Assembly (NCBI RefSeq): GCF_002970915.1
Contig: NZ_CP027190.1
Coordinates: forward strand, 186,001 to 250,000
DNA from: Lactobacillus sp. CBA3605
Lineage (GTDB): Bacteria; Bacillota; Bacilli; Lactobacillales; Lactobacillaceae
Reading direction: 5' to 3'
Length of the DNA stretch: 64,000 nt
Positions within the stretch are counted from its first letter, which is position 1, and every line of letters begins with the position of its first letter. The notes beneath the pieces are model-generated. The model saw only the letters and a program-made list of their open reading frames with translations, did no database searches and had not been told where the DNA came from. Made by a program: the position numbers and the translations under genes. Below, piece by piece: positions 37,021 to 47,253 of this stretch.

Positions 37021-38046
37021 TTAAATAAAGGTAAAGGGGTCAGTATTAATTTTAGATGGGACAACTGCCAAAGACCACTTATTTTCAATTCGCCATTGGT
37101 CAAATAAGGCTGTTAACTTAGGGATACAAATACTTTCAATATGGTGACCAGGATCAACTACCGATAAGCCCGCAGCCAGCATGTCGTGGCCAGTATGATA
37201 ATATACATCACCCGTTACATAGACCTGAGCGCCTTTTTGTAGTGCCTGCTGATAAAATTTACCACCATCGCCACCTAAAACGGCCACACGCTGAATCAAT
37301 TGATCAGGTCGGTCACTAATGAGCCTTAATCCGCCTAATTGAAAGACCTGCTTACACTTAAGCGCAAATTCAGCAACGGTCATCGGCTGGGCTAAATCAC
37401 CAATACGCCCCATCGACGACGTTTGACCACCAGTTAATAACGGGAGGGCTTCATAATCCCAAGTTCCTGGCGTAACGAATTGATTGATGCCAGCAACTGC
37501 CGCCGCTAAATCTGGCCGCGGTAAATTCACGCTAAATTGTTCACCAGAATTCAAAGCATACCGATTCAAACGAACTTGGGGACGTGCGGTCAAGTATTCT
37601 TGGACTGCTTCCACTTGATCCGTCGGGACCGTGACGGTTAACTTTACAAATTCCGTCCGATGACCAGGCACTAACCCCGTCACATGCTGTAAATTTAACG
37701 CCGCCGCTAACCAGTCATTCATCCCATTATCAGCACTATCTAGATTCGTATGCGCTGCATAGACCAAGATATGATGAGCGGCAATCTTCGCATACATCGC
37801 CTTTTGAGGATCTTGATAATCCAAATTAGCTGTTGGCCGAAACATCACTGGATGATGCGCAAAAATCATATCGGCACCGACCCGAATGGCTTCATCAACG
37901 ACCGCTGGCCGGACATCCAGGGTAACCAAAACACGTTTTACCGGTTGCTTAGGATCGCCAATTTGTAACCCACTAGGATCACGATCCCATTTTAAGGTCA
38001 GCGGTGCAAATTGTTCAAAACGGGTGATTAAATCACTTGCCAACAT
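37021..38046 (-). CDS. NIF3-like dinuclear metal center protein
   Basis: Conserved metal-binding protein of the NIF3/YqfO family, 341 residues (somewhat short for the form with a central PII-like insert). Metal-site motifs: [10 protein letters not shown] and AHTNLD near the N-terminus and GHHIESI near the end. Biochemical function unresolved; annotated as GTP cyclohydrolase I type 2 in some databases on thin evidence. It overlaps trmK by 14 bases, an order kept from Bacillus (yqfN-yqfO). Confidence 0.9.
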   Translation of the reverse strand: MLASDLITRFEQFAPLTLKWDRDPSGLQIGDPKQPVKRVLVTLDVRPAVVDEAIRVGADMIFAHHPVMFRPTANLDYQDPQKAMYAKIAAHHILVYAAHTNLDSADNGMNDWLAAALNLQHVTGLVPGHRTEFVKLTVTVPTDQVEAVQEYLTARPQVRLNRYALNSGEQFSVNLPRPDLAAAVAGINQFVTPGTWDYEALPLLTGGQTSSMGRIGDLAQPMTVAEFALKCKQVFQLGGLRLISDRPDQLIQRVAVLGGDGGKFYQQALQKGAQVYVTGDVYYHTGHDMLAAGLSVVDPGHHIESICIPKLTALFDQWRIENKWSLAVVPSKINTDPFTFI

Positions 38047-38746
38047 CTGCTAAGACTCCTTCAATTAATTTTATTTTAGCGTTAATCGTGGCTAACTGTT
38101 CCGTTGGCACCACTTTTGCTTGTTGCATCTGAGTCACAGCAGTTTGCGCACGAGCTAATTCATGTTGCCATTTTGCGCTAAACACCGGTGACTTTTCAGC
38201 CCCCAAAAACGGCCCCACTAGCAATTCTTTCGCCGTATATTGAACAGCGTGACTAATCGGTTCAGCCACAATGATTTCATACGTATGACCATCTTCAGCT
38301 AAAATCCGTTCAGCCACGATTTGAAACTGATGTGCCATCAACCAAGCCCGCAACGTCGTTTCACCAACATTAGGTTGTAAAATCAGCCGTTGCACACCAG
38401 CTAATTGGGCTTGCCCTTGATCCAAAATATGCCGAATCAATGGCCCACCCATACCAGCAATCGTCACCACGTCAATCCGATCAGCTGGTTGAATCGCTGC
38501 TAAGCCATCAGCCAGGCGAGCATGAACCCTGGCCGTTAATTGCAATTTTTCAATCTCATGTTGTGCATTTTCAAATGGTCCACGAACGACCTCACCCGCA
38601 ATACCATAGCTAATTCGCTGATTCAAAGCCAAATTAGCTGGTAAATAAGCATGATCGGAACCAATATCGGCTAGCCGTGCTCCCAGCGGGACAAAAGCCC
38701 CCACCGTTGCTAACCGTTGTGATAATTGTTTGGCATCCACCGACAT
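38033..38746 (-). CDS. trmK: tRNA (adenine(22)-N1)-methyltransferase TrmK
   Basis: SAM-dependent tRNA methyltransferase, 237 residues. The SAM-binding loop is ADIGSDHAYLPANLA, and TIAGMGGPLI with LQPNV are family hallmarks. It precedes nif3 with overlap, the standard rpoD-trmK-nif3 neighbourhood; here the XRE gene is inserted between rpoD and trmK. Confidence 0.93.
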   Translation of the reverse strand: MSVDAKQLSQRLATVGAFVPLGARLADIGSDHAYLPANLALNQRISYGIAGEVVRGPFENAQHEIEKLQLTARVHARLADGLAAIQPADRIDVVTIAGMGGPLIRHILDQGQAQLAGVQRLILQPNVGETTLRAWLMAHQFQIVAERILAEDGHTYEIIVAEPISHAVQYTAKELLVGPFLGAEKSPVFSAKWQHELARAQTAVTQMQQAKVVPTEQLATINAKIKLIEGVLADVGK

Positions 38747-38886
38747 AACCCCTTTTATTAAGTCATTTTAGTATTCTAATCATAGTTTAACATGCTTTAA
38801 CCCGCTTTTTCAGATTGAACTTTAAAAATTGTTGGATTAAATTAACCGTTTTTTAAAATTAATTTCCAACTGTTATCGTAGCTTAA

Positions 38887-38892
38887 TGATAT
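38887..38892 (+). promoter_or_regulatory. Possible -10 box of the XRE gene
   Basis: TGATAT at 38887-38892, 17 bases after TTCCAA (38864-38869). The boxes are weak; transcription would start near 38899, directly before the leader hairpins. Confidence 0.35.
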
Positions 38893-38902
38893 GAGGAGGT
38901 CA

Positions 38903-38940
38903 GTGAACCAGCATCGTGACAATTCACGGTGCTAAGCGCC
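38903..38940 (+). promoter_or_regulatory. Leader with two mutually exclusive hairpins
   Basis: Hairpin A: AGCATCGTGA (38910-38919) with TCACGGTGCT (38924-38933), ten pairs including a U-G. Hairpin B: GGTGC (38928-38932) with GCGCC (38936-38940). They share bases, so only one can form. A GTG-started frame of 10 codons (38903-38935, ending TGC TAA) overlaps them, with AGGAGG very close to its start. Confidence 0.4.
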
Positions 38941-38984
38941 ACCATTACCATCTAATCGACCCACACTAAAAGGAGTGCTTCAAT

Positions 38985-39845
38985 ATGATTCAATCGCAAC
39001 TTGAAACCATTTTGCAAGATCGAACAATGACCCCGGCCGAATTGGCCCGCTTAACGGGGATTGAGCATCATACTTTGACCAAGTTAATTAATGGTCACGC
39101 CAAAAGTATCACTTTTAGTCACCTGAATAAAATCATTCAGGCATTAGACATTGAATTGGAAACGCTTTTCACAGTTACGCCCGATTTAGATTTGGACGTT
39201 GACCTGACCAGTATTAACGAAACGACCAAACACTTCACCGGTACACTTCATTTTATCGACCATGAGCAACAACTAACCGTTGACTTGCCACTAACCGGCG
39301 CCTATCGCCAGACCGGTTCACTGTTTACATTCACCATGAATGATGCCTTTGACGACCAATTGGATGGAGATGGTATCGCCACACGCTTAGATGAGTTGCA
39401 ACCTGTCGAAATCGTGACGCATACAAAGCAACAGCTATTGGCACTATTAAAGGCTCATCCTGAACAACAGGCTTGGTTTGAACCCGCCGGCATGCAATTA
39501 AGTGATGAGCCGACCGATGCTGAACTTGAACGCTACTTGCAAGTCGGTAATTTAGTGGCCCGGACCCAATATGAAAAGCTACATCGGTTATTAGAACCCT
39601 TAGCGATGAATTTTTTAGCCGCCATTTATAATAGTTTTCCGCAATTTTTAGGTGACCCCCAACTCATCACGGTTCCCTGGGGCATTCCCGATACTTTCCG
39701 TGTTTTTAACTTCAACTTGGCTGAAAGCCCTGAATCCTTGGCCACTAATGGGATTACCAAACGTCAAGAACAGTTCCGCCAGCAACAAGCCTTTCCCGTT
39801 AGTTATACTAGTTTAGACGTTATTAGCTATTTTTCGCCCGCTTAA
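38985..39845 (+). CDS. XRE-type helix-turn-helix protein with unknown C-terminal domain
   Basis: The first 65 residues of 286 are a Cro/C1-type helix-turn-helix (MTPAELARLTGIEHHTLTKLI, then HLNKIIQALDI). The following about 220 residues are acidic and I do not recognise them; no membrane segment or catalytic motif is visible. AAAAGGAG precedes the ATG. It is a lone plus-strand gene between trmK and rpoD, converging on rpoD with a shared terminator. It looks like a regulator, possibly acquired after the rpoD-trmK order formed. Ligand and targets unknown. Confidence 0.78.
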   Translation: MIQSQLETILQDRTMTPAELARLTGIEHHTLTKLINGHAKSITFSHLNKIIQALDIELETLFTVTPDLDLDVDLTSINETTKHFTGTLHFIDHEQQLTVDLPLTGAYRQTGSLFTFTMNDAFDDQLDGDGIATRLDELQPVEIVTHTKQQLLALLKAHPEQQAWFEPAGMQLSDEPTDAELERYLQVGNLVARTQYEKLHRLLEPLAMNFLAAIYNSFPQFLGDPQLITVPWGIPDTFRVFNFNLAESPESLATNGITKRQEQFRQQQAFPVSYTSLDVISYFSPA

Positions 39846-39866
39846 CCTAAATTAAGCCTTAACTAA

Positions 39867-39914
39867 AAATGGCGCCAAAAGCCCCCTCATTGCAGGGGTC
39901 TTTTGGCGCCATTT
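39867..39914. terminator. Long bidirectional terminator between the XRE gene and rpoD
   Basis: A 15-bp perfect outer stem (39867-39881 with 39900-39914) extended by CCCCT (39883-39887) with AGGGG (39894-39898). A/T tracts flank both sides, so it can serve both converging genes. Confidence 0.82.
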
Positions 39915-39926
39915 AAATAGCTGTTT

Positions 39927-41045
39927 TTATTCTAAGAAATCTTTTAATTGTTTGCTGCGTGAAGGATGGCGTAACTTCCGTAAGGCTTTGGCTTCAATTT
40001 GGCGAATCCGTTCGCGAGTAACCCCGAAAACTTTCCCCACTTCTTCTAAAGTCCGCGTCCGACCATCATCCAAGCCGAAACGTAATCGTAACACATTTTC
40101 TTCCCGATCAGTTAAGGTATCTAAGACCCCTTCTAATTGTTCTTTTAATAATTCATACGCAGCAGCGTCGGCAGGTGAAGTCGCATCTTGGTCTTCAATG
40201 AAGTCACCTAAATGGGAATCGTCCTCTTCACCAATTGGCGTTTCCAAGGAAACTGGTTCTTGCGCAATCTTCAAGATTTCGCGAACTTTTTCCGTTGGCA
40301 TATCCATTTCAGCCCCAATTTCTTCAGGGGTTGGTTCCCGGCCCAAATCTTGTAATAATTGTCGTTGAATTCGGATTAACTTGTTAATCGTTTCAACCAT
40401 ATGAACGGGAATCCGAATGGTCCGCGCTTGGTCCGCAATGGCCCGCGTAATCGCTTGGCGAATCCACCAAGTGGCATAGGTTGAAAATTTGAATCCTTTG
40501 CGATAATCAAACTTTTCAACCGCCTTCATCAAGCCCATATTACCTTCTTGAATTAAATCCAAGAATTGCATGCCCCGACCAACATAACGCTTCGCAATTG
40601 AAACGACCAACCGCAAGTTAGCTTCAGCTAATTCTTGTTTAGCCGATTCATCACCTTGTTCAATCCGTAAAGCTAACGCCACTTCTTCATCAGCTGTCAA
40701 CAAATCAACCCGGCCAATTTCTTTTAGATACATCCGCACGGGATCATTAATTTTAATCCCCGAAGAAGATCCGGCGCTACTTAATTCTTTCTTGCTAACT
40801 TTTTTAACACTCTTAACGGCCCGAACATCGGGTTCACCTTTTTCGTCAACGACACTGATCCCAGCGTCTTCAACTTTTTGCAATAATTTATCAATACCAC
40901 TAGCATCTAATTTATATGGCGCAGCAATCTTGTCTGATAATTCATCATACTTGATGCTGCCCGTTTTCTTATATTCTTTAATTAAAGCCTTAACCGTCTT
41001 GTTGTACTCAGCCGTCGTGGTTTTTGTTGCTTTTGCTTTCGCCAT
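39927..41045 (-). CDS. rpoD: RNA polymerase primary sigma factor (sigma-A)
   Basis: Housekeeping sigma factor, 372 residues. Region 1.2 ([17 protein letters not shown]), region 2 ([20 protein letters not shown] to [18 protein letters not shown]), region 3 and region 4 ([13 protein letters not shown] and [18 protein letters not shown]) are all intact. Start at 41045. It follows dnaG by 14 bases (dnaG-rpoD operon, as in Bacillus). The many TTGACA-17-TATAAT promoters in this window fit its specificity. Confidence 0.97.
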   Translation of the reverse strand: MAKAKATKTTTAEYNKTVKALIKEYKKTGSIKYDELSDKIAAPYKLDASGIDKLLQKVEDAGISVVDEKGEPDVRAVKSVKKVSKKELSSAGSSSGIKINDPVRMYLKEIGRVDLLTADEEVALALRIEQGDESAKQELAEANLRLVVSIAKRYVGRGMQFLDLIQEGNMGLMKAVEKFDYRKGFKFSTYATWWIRQAITRAIADQARTIRIPVHMVETINKLIRIQRQLLQDLGREPTPEEIGAEMDMPTEKVREILKIAQEPVSLETPIGEEDDSHLGDFIEDQDATSPADAAAYELLKEQLEGVLDTLTDREENVLRLRFGLDDGRTRTLEEVGKVFGVTRERIRQIEAKALRKLRHPSRSKQLKDFLE

Positions 41046-41059
41046 AAAGTAGTAGCCTC

Positions 41060-42928
41060 CTATAAATTGTCAGCTTGTTTGACTTGCTGTTGTTGCCGAT
41101 ATAATGTAATTAATTCGAGCGTTAGTTGCTGAACTAAATCGTGGTTACCGATTTGCTTAGCTGCCATGAGTTCTGCCTTTTTACCTGTGATTTTTTCGGC
41201 CACCGGTTGCTGGTTCATGATGACATTCACAAGGTCTGCCACTTCTTCAGTAGACGTCTCCTCGGCCACATCCATAAACTCTAGTCCGGTTAGAACCGGT
41301 TGTAATGCCGAATCCGCCATAAAATCAGTAAAGTTAGCTAACTCAAATTGCGAATGGGTCTTAAAATAAGCCTCCGCATACACGAGAATTTGTTGATATT
41401 GGTCATGAATAAAGTTAAACCCCGCTATGGCCATAACCCGTAACCACACATCATGATCGTGCAGTAACCGATATAAAAGTAGTCGTTCCGCCCGTTCTGT
41501 GCGACTAAGTGGTCCCGCAGCAGCCGGTACTCCCGTTATTGATAGTGGTGGTGGCGTCTGCGGCGGTGGCACTTGCTCTGGCCGAGTCGTCGGTTGCCGA
41601 TGAACGGTTTGCTGCCCAACTAATGATCGTAATTGTTGACGCAAGTCACCTTTATCCAACCCAAATTCTTGCACTAATTGGTTTAGATATAAGTCTTGTT
41701 CAACATTGGAAGATAACTTGGCTAATTGTGCCAGCACTGCTTCTAAATACGTGAGTTGATCCTGCGTATTTTGCAAATTTAAATCATGTCGTAAATATTG
41801 CATTTCAAAGGCAGTCGGTGTTTGTTTACCATCATCAAAGACTTGTTGAAACTTGGTTGCATCCGTGGCACGCAAATACTCATCCGGATCCATCCCATCA
41901 GGCATTTGCACGACACCCAATTGCAAGTGACTATTATCACCTAAAAGTTTCAAGGCACGATCAGTCGCTTTTTGCCCGGGCATGTCACTATCATAGCAAA
42001 TGTACAGTTGGTCCGTCACCCGTTCCAACATATAGATTTGTTCATTCGTCAAACTAGTCCCCATGGAAGCGACCCCGTTTTGAATACCAGCCCGATAGGC
42101 CGCGATGACATCCATAAACCCTTCAAATAAGATAACGGCTTTTTGCTGACGAATGGCGCCACGTGCTAAGTCAAAATTAAATAGCACCGCTCGTTTGTTG
42201 AATAACTTTGTTTCAGGACTATTTAAATATTTAGGCTCATCGGGAGATTTTTTTAAAATCCGGCCAGAAAACGCAATGACGCGCCCACTCGCATCCTTAA
42301 TCGGAAATAAGACCCGATCAACAAACCGGTCCCGTAACTCACCTGCTTGATTTTCAATGAATAATCCAGATTGTCGTAGTAATTGATAGTCGGTTTGATG
42401 TTCTTTAAAAAAATCTAATAATAATTGATTGGCCGGTGCATAGCCGATACCAAAAGTTTTTATAGTCTCATCATCTAACCCACGTGCATGTAGATACGCT
42501 AATGCAGGTTCGCCTAAAGCAGTATTCACTAAAATATGTTGATACATCTTGGCACTGTCAGCATACAACGTTAGTAAATCTGCTTGTACTTGATCTTTAG
42601 GCGCAGTTGGCTGGGATTGCGCAGTATAAGTCGCTGGCAAGTCAATGTGACCAAACTCAGCGACCTGTGCCACGGCTTCAGGAAAAGTGAGATTTTCTAA
42701 ATCCATGATAAATGAAAAAACATTGCCACCACGACCACAACTGAAACAATGAAAAATTTGTTTTTGCTCATTAACTGAAAACGATGGGGTCCGTTCCTCA
42801 TGAAATGGACAGAGTCCAAAAAGGTTCTTCCCTGCTTTTTTCAGTTGCACATACTGACCGATAAAATCCGCAATGTTGACCGCTGAACGAATCTGGTCAA
42901 CTTTTTCTTCCGGAATCAGATTGGCCAC
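41060..42928 (-). CDS. dnaG: DNA primase
   Basis: Makes RNA primers at replication forks. The N-terminal zinc finger [11 protein letters not shown] with CFSCGRGG (about 41-65), the catalytic TOPRIM domain ([13 protein letters not shown] and CYDSD) and the C-terminal DnaB-binding region are present in 622 residues. It heads dnaG-rpoD; a promoter at 43038-43066 and a terminator-like hairpin in the leader (42981-43008) lie upstream. Confidence 0.96.
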   Translation of the reverse strand: MANLIPEEKVDQIRSAVNIADFIGQYVQLKKAGKNLFGLCPFHEERTPSFSVNEQKQIFHCFSCGRGGNVFSFIMDLENLTFPEAVAQVAEFGHIDLPATYTAQSQPTAPKDQVQADLLTLYADSAKMYQHILVNTALGEPALAYLHARGLDDETIKTFGIGYAPANQLLLDFFKEHQTDYQLLRQSGLFIENQAGELRDRFVDRVLFPIKDASGRVIAFSGRILKKSPDEPKYLNSPETKLFNKRAVLFNFDLARGAIRQQKAVILFEGFMDVIAAYRAGIQNGVASMGTSLTNEQIYMLERVTDQLYICYDSDMPGQKATDRALKLLGDNSHLQLGVVQMPDGMDPDEYLRATDATKFQQVFDDGKQTPTAFEMQYLRHDLNLQNTQDQLTYLEAVLAQLAKLSSNVEQDLYLNQLVQEFGLDKGDLRQQLRSLVGQQTVHRQPTTRPEQVPPPQTPPPLSITGVPAAAGPLSRTERAERLLLYRLLHDHDVWLRVMAIAGFNFIHDQYQQILVYAEAYFKTHSQFELANFTDFMADSALQPVLTGLEFMDVAEETSTEEVADLVNVIMNQQPVAEKITGKKAELMAAKQIGNHDLVQQLTLELITLYRQQQQVKQADNL

Positions 42929-42980
42929 TTTGCCACCCCATTTCTCACTTAATCGACTGACAAACCGCTAACAGCACCGA

Positions 42981-43008
42981 AAAATCGCATCACGTCAACG
43001 AGATGCGA
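42981..43008 (-). terminator. Terminator-like hairpin in the dnaG leader
   Basis: TCGCATC (42985-42991) with GATGCGA (43002-43008), then five U in the minus direction (42981-42984 and the preceding A). It lies between the dnaG promoter and dnaG, so it may attenuate the operon. Confidence 0.6.
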
Positions 43009-43037
43009 CTATTAACGGGCAAATTTATACAGAATAT

Positions 43038-43066
43038 ATATTATCACAAGTTTGACAGCTATGCAA
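43038..43066 (-). promoter_or_regulatory. Promoter of dnaG-rpoD
   Basis: Minus direction: TTGCAT (43066-43061), 17-base spacer ending TGTGA, TAATAT (43043-43038). Confidence 0.62.
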
Positions 43067-43116
43067 TAATAAGTCCCGACTATTAGACACTTTTGTCAAG
43101 TTCGTCGGTTTTGAAA

Positions 43117-43160
43117 TCAAAAAGACATCAAGTTATGGCTACTCACCTAACCTGATGTCT
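43117..43160 (-). terminator. Intrinsic terminator after glyS
   Basis: A 13-bp stem with one mismatch (43123-43135 with 43148-43160) and a U-tract in the minus direction (A-run 43119-43123). It ends the glyQ-glyS operon. Confidence 0.8.
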
Positions 43161-43180
43161 TAATTATACGCGCTTCAATA

Positions 43181-45262
43181 CTATTTAACGATTAATTGGT
43201 TCAAATCACCCATAACCGTCACCATATTAGCAATAATCAATAGTTGTTTCAAATGATTATCGCGAACCTGATCATCTTTACTCATCACCATTGTTTGGTC
43301 AAAGTAAGCCGCAATCAGTGGTTGTAAGCCGGCCAAAGCTTTGAACCGGTCCTCCATCGCCATTGCTGGTGTCATTTGCTGTTGTAATTTTTCAACGGCG
43401 GTATAAAGCGCCTGTTCAGCATCATTTTCAAATAACGCAGGGTCAACAACTAAGTCATTAACCGTCAAGTTTGCTTTTTCCGTAATCCGTAATAGACGGG
43501 TCAACGCCTCAATTATTGCTCTAAATTTAGGATCATCTTGATGGGCATTTAAAACATCTGCGGCCATAAACATTTCACGAATGTCTTGACGCCGACCTTT
43601 AATGACCGTATCAACAATATCATAACGAAGATTCCGATTGCTAAACCACTGCTTAACCCGATCTGTTAAGAAGTCGACCACTGGTTGCGTCTGCTTAGCA
43701 AAATCTAAGTTATAAGTCGCATCATGGGCTTGCAATTCAGCTTGAATCTCTTTTTCAAGTTGTTGAATAGGGAAGTCCCAACCTTGGTCACGGACAATCC
43801 GAACGATTCCAAAAGCTTGGCGCCGTAACGCAAAGGGATCATTCGACCCACTTGGAATTAACCCGACTGCGAAGAAACTCGTGATTGAATCAAATTTATC
43901 AGCAACCGCTAACACTGCGCCTACCTTTGATTGCGGTAAGGCACCATCTGCATTAATTGGCAAATAATGTTCCCGAATTGCTTGGCCGACCATCGGATTT
44001 TCACCCTTTAAGACGGCATATTTTTCGCCCATGACCCCTTGTAACTCTGGAAATTCACCAACCATCCCCGTGACCAAATCAAATTTATAAATTTGGGCGG
44101 CACGATGTAATTGATTCTTTTCAGTTTCAGTCAGGCCGAAGCGGTTAGCTAAGAAACCACTGATATACATGACCCGTTGCATTTTTTCATACATCGACCC
44201 AATCTTATCATGGAAACTAACCTTCTTTAACCGTTCAACATAGGCCTGAATTGACTGTTGTTGATCTTCATGGTAGAAGAAGGCAGCATCTTCCAGCCGA
44301 GCCGTTAAGACTTTTTGATTCCCTAACACCACGTTTTGTAAGTGATCAGTATTCCCATTACGAACCGATACGAAATGTGGTAAGAGGCCGCCATTTTCGT
44401 CCGTCACGTGGAAAAATCGTTGATGATCGCGCATTGACGTCACTAAAACTTCATCTGGAATCGTTAAATACTTGGTATCAAAGTCACCGGCAAAGGCCGT
44501 TGGAAATTCAACTAAGTTATTCACTTCTTCAAGTAAATCTTCATCGACCACAATGTGCCAAGCGTGAGCCGTTGCCAAAGTCGCAATTTGTTGCCGAATC
44601 TGATCTTTCCGTTTAGCGGCATCCGCGATCACCGCAACTTTCGCCAAGGCAGCTTCATAATCCAGCGCCGTTTTAAGCGTCACATCATGCCCTAAGAAAC
44701 GGTGCCCGCGACTAACACGCCCCGCTTCAACATCTAAAATTTTAATTGGGACAATCTCATCATCGAGCAATGAAACTAACCACCGAATTGGTCGGATATA
44801 CTTAAAACTAAATGTGGACCATTTCATCATCGTTGGGAAGTTCATCTTAGTGATGACAGCTTTAACCCCAGCTAAAACGTCACTAGCCGCCTTACCTGGC
44901 GTAAACGTTTGAACAAAAACATACGGTGTCCCTTTAATTTCTTTAAAGACAATATCATCAGTTGAAGCGCCCTGACCCTTAGAAAAGCCGATCGCCGCTT
45001 TCGTCCAATTACCATCGGCATCTTGAGCGATTTTTTTAGCGGGACCACGGACTTCTTTTTTTACATCAGCTTGCTTGTCTGCCAAACCTGTAATTTGGAC
45101 CGCCAATCGCCGGGGTGTTGAAAAAACAGTCATGGATTCAAACGGCAACCGTTCATCCTTCAAAAAAGTTGTCAGCCGTTCTTTCAACTGCAAAATGCTT
45201 GGCGTAACGACGTGGGCAGGCATTTCTTCCAAACCAATTTCTAATAAATAAGTTTTAGCCAT
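43181..45262 (-). CDS. glyS: Glycyl-tRNA synthetase beta subunit
   Basis: Catalytic partner of GlyQ in the alpha2-beta2 bacterial enzyme; the beta chain binds tRNA. The 693 residues show the family opening LLEIGLEEMPAHVV and the C-terminal anticodon/HD-like region ending MVTVMGDLNQLIVK. It overlaps glyQ by one base. Controlled with glyQ by the glycine T-box at 46205-46416. Confidence 0.96.
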   Translation of the reverse strand: MAKTYLLEIGLEEMPAHVVTPSILQLKERLTTFLKDERLPFESMTVFSTPRRLAVQITGLADKQADVKKEVRGPAKKIAQDADGNWTKAAIGFSKGQGASTDDIVFKEIKGTPYVFVQTFTPGKAASDVLAGVKAVITKMNFPTMMKWSTFSFKYIRPIRWLVSLLDDEIVPIKILDVEAGRVSRGHRFLGHDVTLKTALDYEAALAKVAVIADAAKRKDQIRQQIATLATAHAWHIVVDEDLLEEVNNLVEFPTAFAGDFDTKYLTIPDEVLVTSMRDHQRFFHVTDENGGLLPHFVSVRNGNTDHLQNVVLGNQKVLTARLEDAAFFYHEDQQQSIQAYVERLKKVSFHDKIGSMYEKMQRVMYISGFLANRFGLTETEKNQLHRAAQIYKFDLVTGMVGEFPELQGVMGEKYAVLKGENPMVGQAIREHYLPINADGALPQSKVGAVLAVADKFDSITSFFAVGLIPSGSNDPFALRRQAFGIVRIVRDQGWDFPIQQLEKEIQAELQAHDATYNLDFAKQTQPVVDFLTDRVKQWFSNRNLRYDIVDTVIKGRRQDIREMFMAADVLNAHQDDPKFRAIIEALTRLLRITEKANLTVNDLVVDPALFENDAEQALYTAVEKLQQQMTPAMAMEDRFKALAGLQPLIAAYFDQTMVMSKDDQVRDNHLKQLLIIANMVTVMGDLNQLIVK

Positions 45263-46161
45263 TATTTTGTCTCCTCCTGCGCATGCTTCAACAATGGGAA
45301 GCCCCGTTTTTCACGTTGCGCCACAAATTCTTTGGCAATCGACTTCGCCATGTTCCGAATACGATCCAAGTAACCGGCTCGTTCTGTAACAGAAACCATT
45401 CCCCGTGCATCCATTAAATTAAAGGTATGACTACATTTCAAACAATAGTCATAGGCCGGGTGAACCAAACCATTTTCAATTTGGCGTTTAGCTTCTTTTT
45501 CATATTCATCGAATAGCATTAGTAGTAACGTTTCGTTACTCGTTTCGAAGGCATATTTTGAATTTTCAAATTCTGGTTCCAAGAAGATATCACCATACTT
45601 AACACCGTCGCCCCATTCCAAATCAAAAACAGAGTTAACGTCTTGAATATACGATGATAGTCGTTCTAGACCATAGGTGATTTCAGAAGTCACTGGATCA
45701 ACTTCGAGACCCCCGACTTGTTGGAAATACGTAAATTGGCTAATTTCCATTCCATCAAGCCAAACTTCCCAACCAACCCCGGCGCAACCCATAGATGGAT
45801 TTTCCCAATTGTCTTCCACGAAACGAATATCATGTTCCAAGGGATTAATGCCAAGTTTTTGTAAACTTTGTAGATATAAATCTTGAATGTTTTCAGGCGA
45901 AGGCTTCATCACAACTTGGAATTGATGATGTTGATATAATCGGTTAGGGTTCTCACCGTACCGACCATCGGCAGGTCGCCGTGAGGGTTCCACATATGCT
46001 GCATGCCATGGTTCTGGACCAATTGCCCGTAAGAAGGTATATGGACTCATCGTCCCGGCCCCTTTTTCCGTATCATAAGACTGCATTAACATACAACCTT
46101 GATCTGACCAAAATTCTTGCAAGGTTAAGATAATATCCTGCACTGATAATTTTTTGCTCAT
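45262..46161 (-). CDS. glyQ: Glycyl-tRNA synthetase alpha subunit
   Basis: Class II aminoacylation subunit, 299 residues. Opening [20 protein letters not shown] and the conserved segment [20 protein letters not shown] are diagnostic. First gene of glyQ-glyS; a glycine T-box leader with a terminator lies immediately upstream. Confidence 0.97.
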   Translation of the reverse strand: MSKKLSVQDIILTLQEFWSDQGCMLMQSYDTEKGAGTMSPYTFLRAIGPEPWHAAYVEPSRRPADGRYGENPNRLYQHHQFQVVMKPSPENIQDLYLQSLQKLGINPLEHDIRFVEDNWENPSMGCAGVGWEVWLDGMEISQFTYFQQVGGLEVDPVTSEITYGLERLSSYIQDVNSVFDLEWGDGVKYGDIFLEPEFENSKYAFETSNETLLLMLFDEYEKEAKRQIENGLVHPAYDYCLKCSHTFNLMDARGMVSVTERAGYLDRIRNMAKSIAKEFVAQREKRGFPLLKHAQEETK

Positions 46162-46204
46162 TTTCTGCCTCCCAAATTTAGTGACTGACTAGCTTTTAAT
46201 CCCA

Positions 46205-46416
46205 CAAAAAAAGTCCCCTGCCGTTCAAAATAACGACATAGGGACGATTGAATTCGCGGTTCCACCCTACTTCTGAGTCACCCCAGCAGCTTAATTAAGT
46301 TCTAAAAAGCTCCGAAAGCGCCAATTATCACAGCTTTTGACCATTTCCCACCAACATGGTCTCACTAAAAAAAACTTGTCATAATCTTCTCTCATCAACA
46401 CTTAACTATTCAGTTC
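46205..46416 (-). ncRNA. Glycine T-box leader of glyQS
   Basis: The T-box sequence AGGGTGGAACCGCG is at 46268-46255, and an intrinsic terminator with U-run is at about 46205-46245. A GGC glycine codon at 46322-46320, in the loop after the AGAGAAG stem I element, is the likely specifier. Uncharged tRNA-Gly should favour the antiterminator and switch on glyQS. Confidence 0.9.
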
Positions 46417-46422
46417 TTCATC

Positions 46423-46451
46423 ATCATAGCCGACCCATTCGTATTTGTCAA
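46423..46451 (-). promoter_or_regulatory. Promoter of the glyQS T-box transcript
   Basis: Minus direction: TTGACA (46451-46446), 17-base spacer, TATGAT (46428-46423). The -35 box overlaps the last codons of recO. Transcription starts near 46416. Confidence 0.75.
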
Positions 46452-47236
46452 TCATCGGCTGACCGTGGTTTGAGCGGTTGATACCAACTTCCCATCTGGT
46501 CAATAAACTTTTTAGATTTCAACCGCAGACCGACTGAATTTTGATAAATCTCATCCAAAATCCGTCTTAACTCAGCCGCTGTCGTTGGTTTAACTTTAAT
46601 CGACTTAACTTTGGCTAAATCTAACACCGAAAATTGCCGCAGATAAAAAATAGCTGCTGGACTAGCATGTAACCGATGTGGATCTAAATGCCAATGTTGC
46701 TGACATAATAATCCACCATAACTTTCCGAGTAATCCAATGGTAAATCTTGACGGCCACAAACCGTGCACCACCGTAACTCGGGCGCAACCCCAAAAGCAC
46801 CTAATAATTGAACCTCAACCACATTAGCAACTAAGGCCGGTGCAATCTCTTGGTCAATCAGTTGTAGAGCACTCGTTAGTTGTTGATACCAACGTCCTAC
46901 CGGTTGATTATCTGGGTAAGCCACATCAATTAGGTTCATCACATATGTCGCATAAGCATTAAGTGCAATGTCTTGACTAATCTGTTCAAAATATTGAACT
47001 GACCGAACACTATTAATATAGGATAAACTTTGATCCCGTAAATCACCGACATACTCGCCCATTGTAAACGGCAATAACTCCGCGGCCATTTTAAAGCCCC
47101 GGCGCCGAGCCCCGCGAATGAAGAACATTTTTTTGCCATACTCCGCAGTTAAAAACTTAATTAACATATCGCGTTCCCGATAATCACGCCGATATAATAG
47201 AATACCATTAAAATTGGTAATCATTTGTTGGGCCAT
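46448..47236 (-). CDS. recO: DNA repair protein RecO
   Basis: Loads RecA on single-stranded gaps with RecF and RecR. The 262 residues show an N-terminal OB fold (VLLYRRDYRERDMLIKFLTAEYGK region) and a zinc-like CTVCG with C-terminal helices. It follows era (17 bases) and precedes glyQ, the common era-recO-glyQS order. Confidence 0.94.
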   Translation of the reverse strand: MAQQMITNFNGILLYRRDYRERDMLIKFLTAEYGKKMFFIRGARRRGFKMAAELLPFTMGEYVGDLRDQSLSYINSVRSVQYFEQISQDIALNAYATYVMNLIDVAYPDNQPVGRWYQQLTSALQLIDQEIAPALVANVVEVQLLGAFGVAPELRWCTVCGRQDLPLDYSESYGGLLCQQHWHLDPHRLHASPAAIFYLRQFSVLDLAKVKSIKVKPTTAAELRRILDEIYQNSVGLRLKSKKFIDQMGSWYQPLKPRSADD

Positions 47237-47253
47237 TTAATCACCTAACGTTT

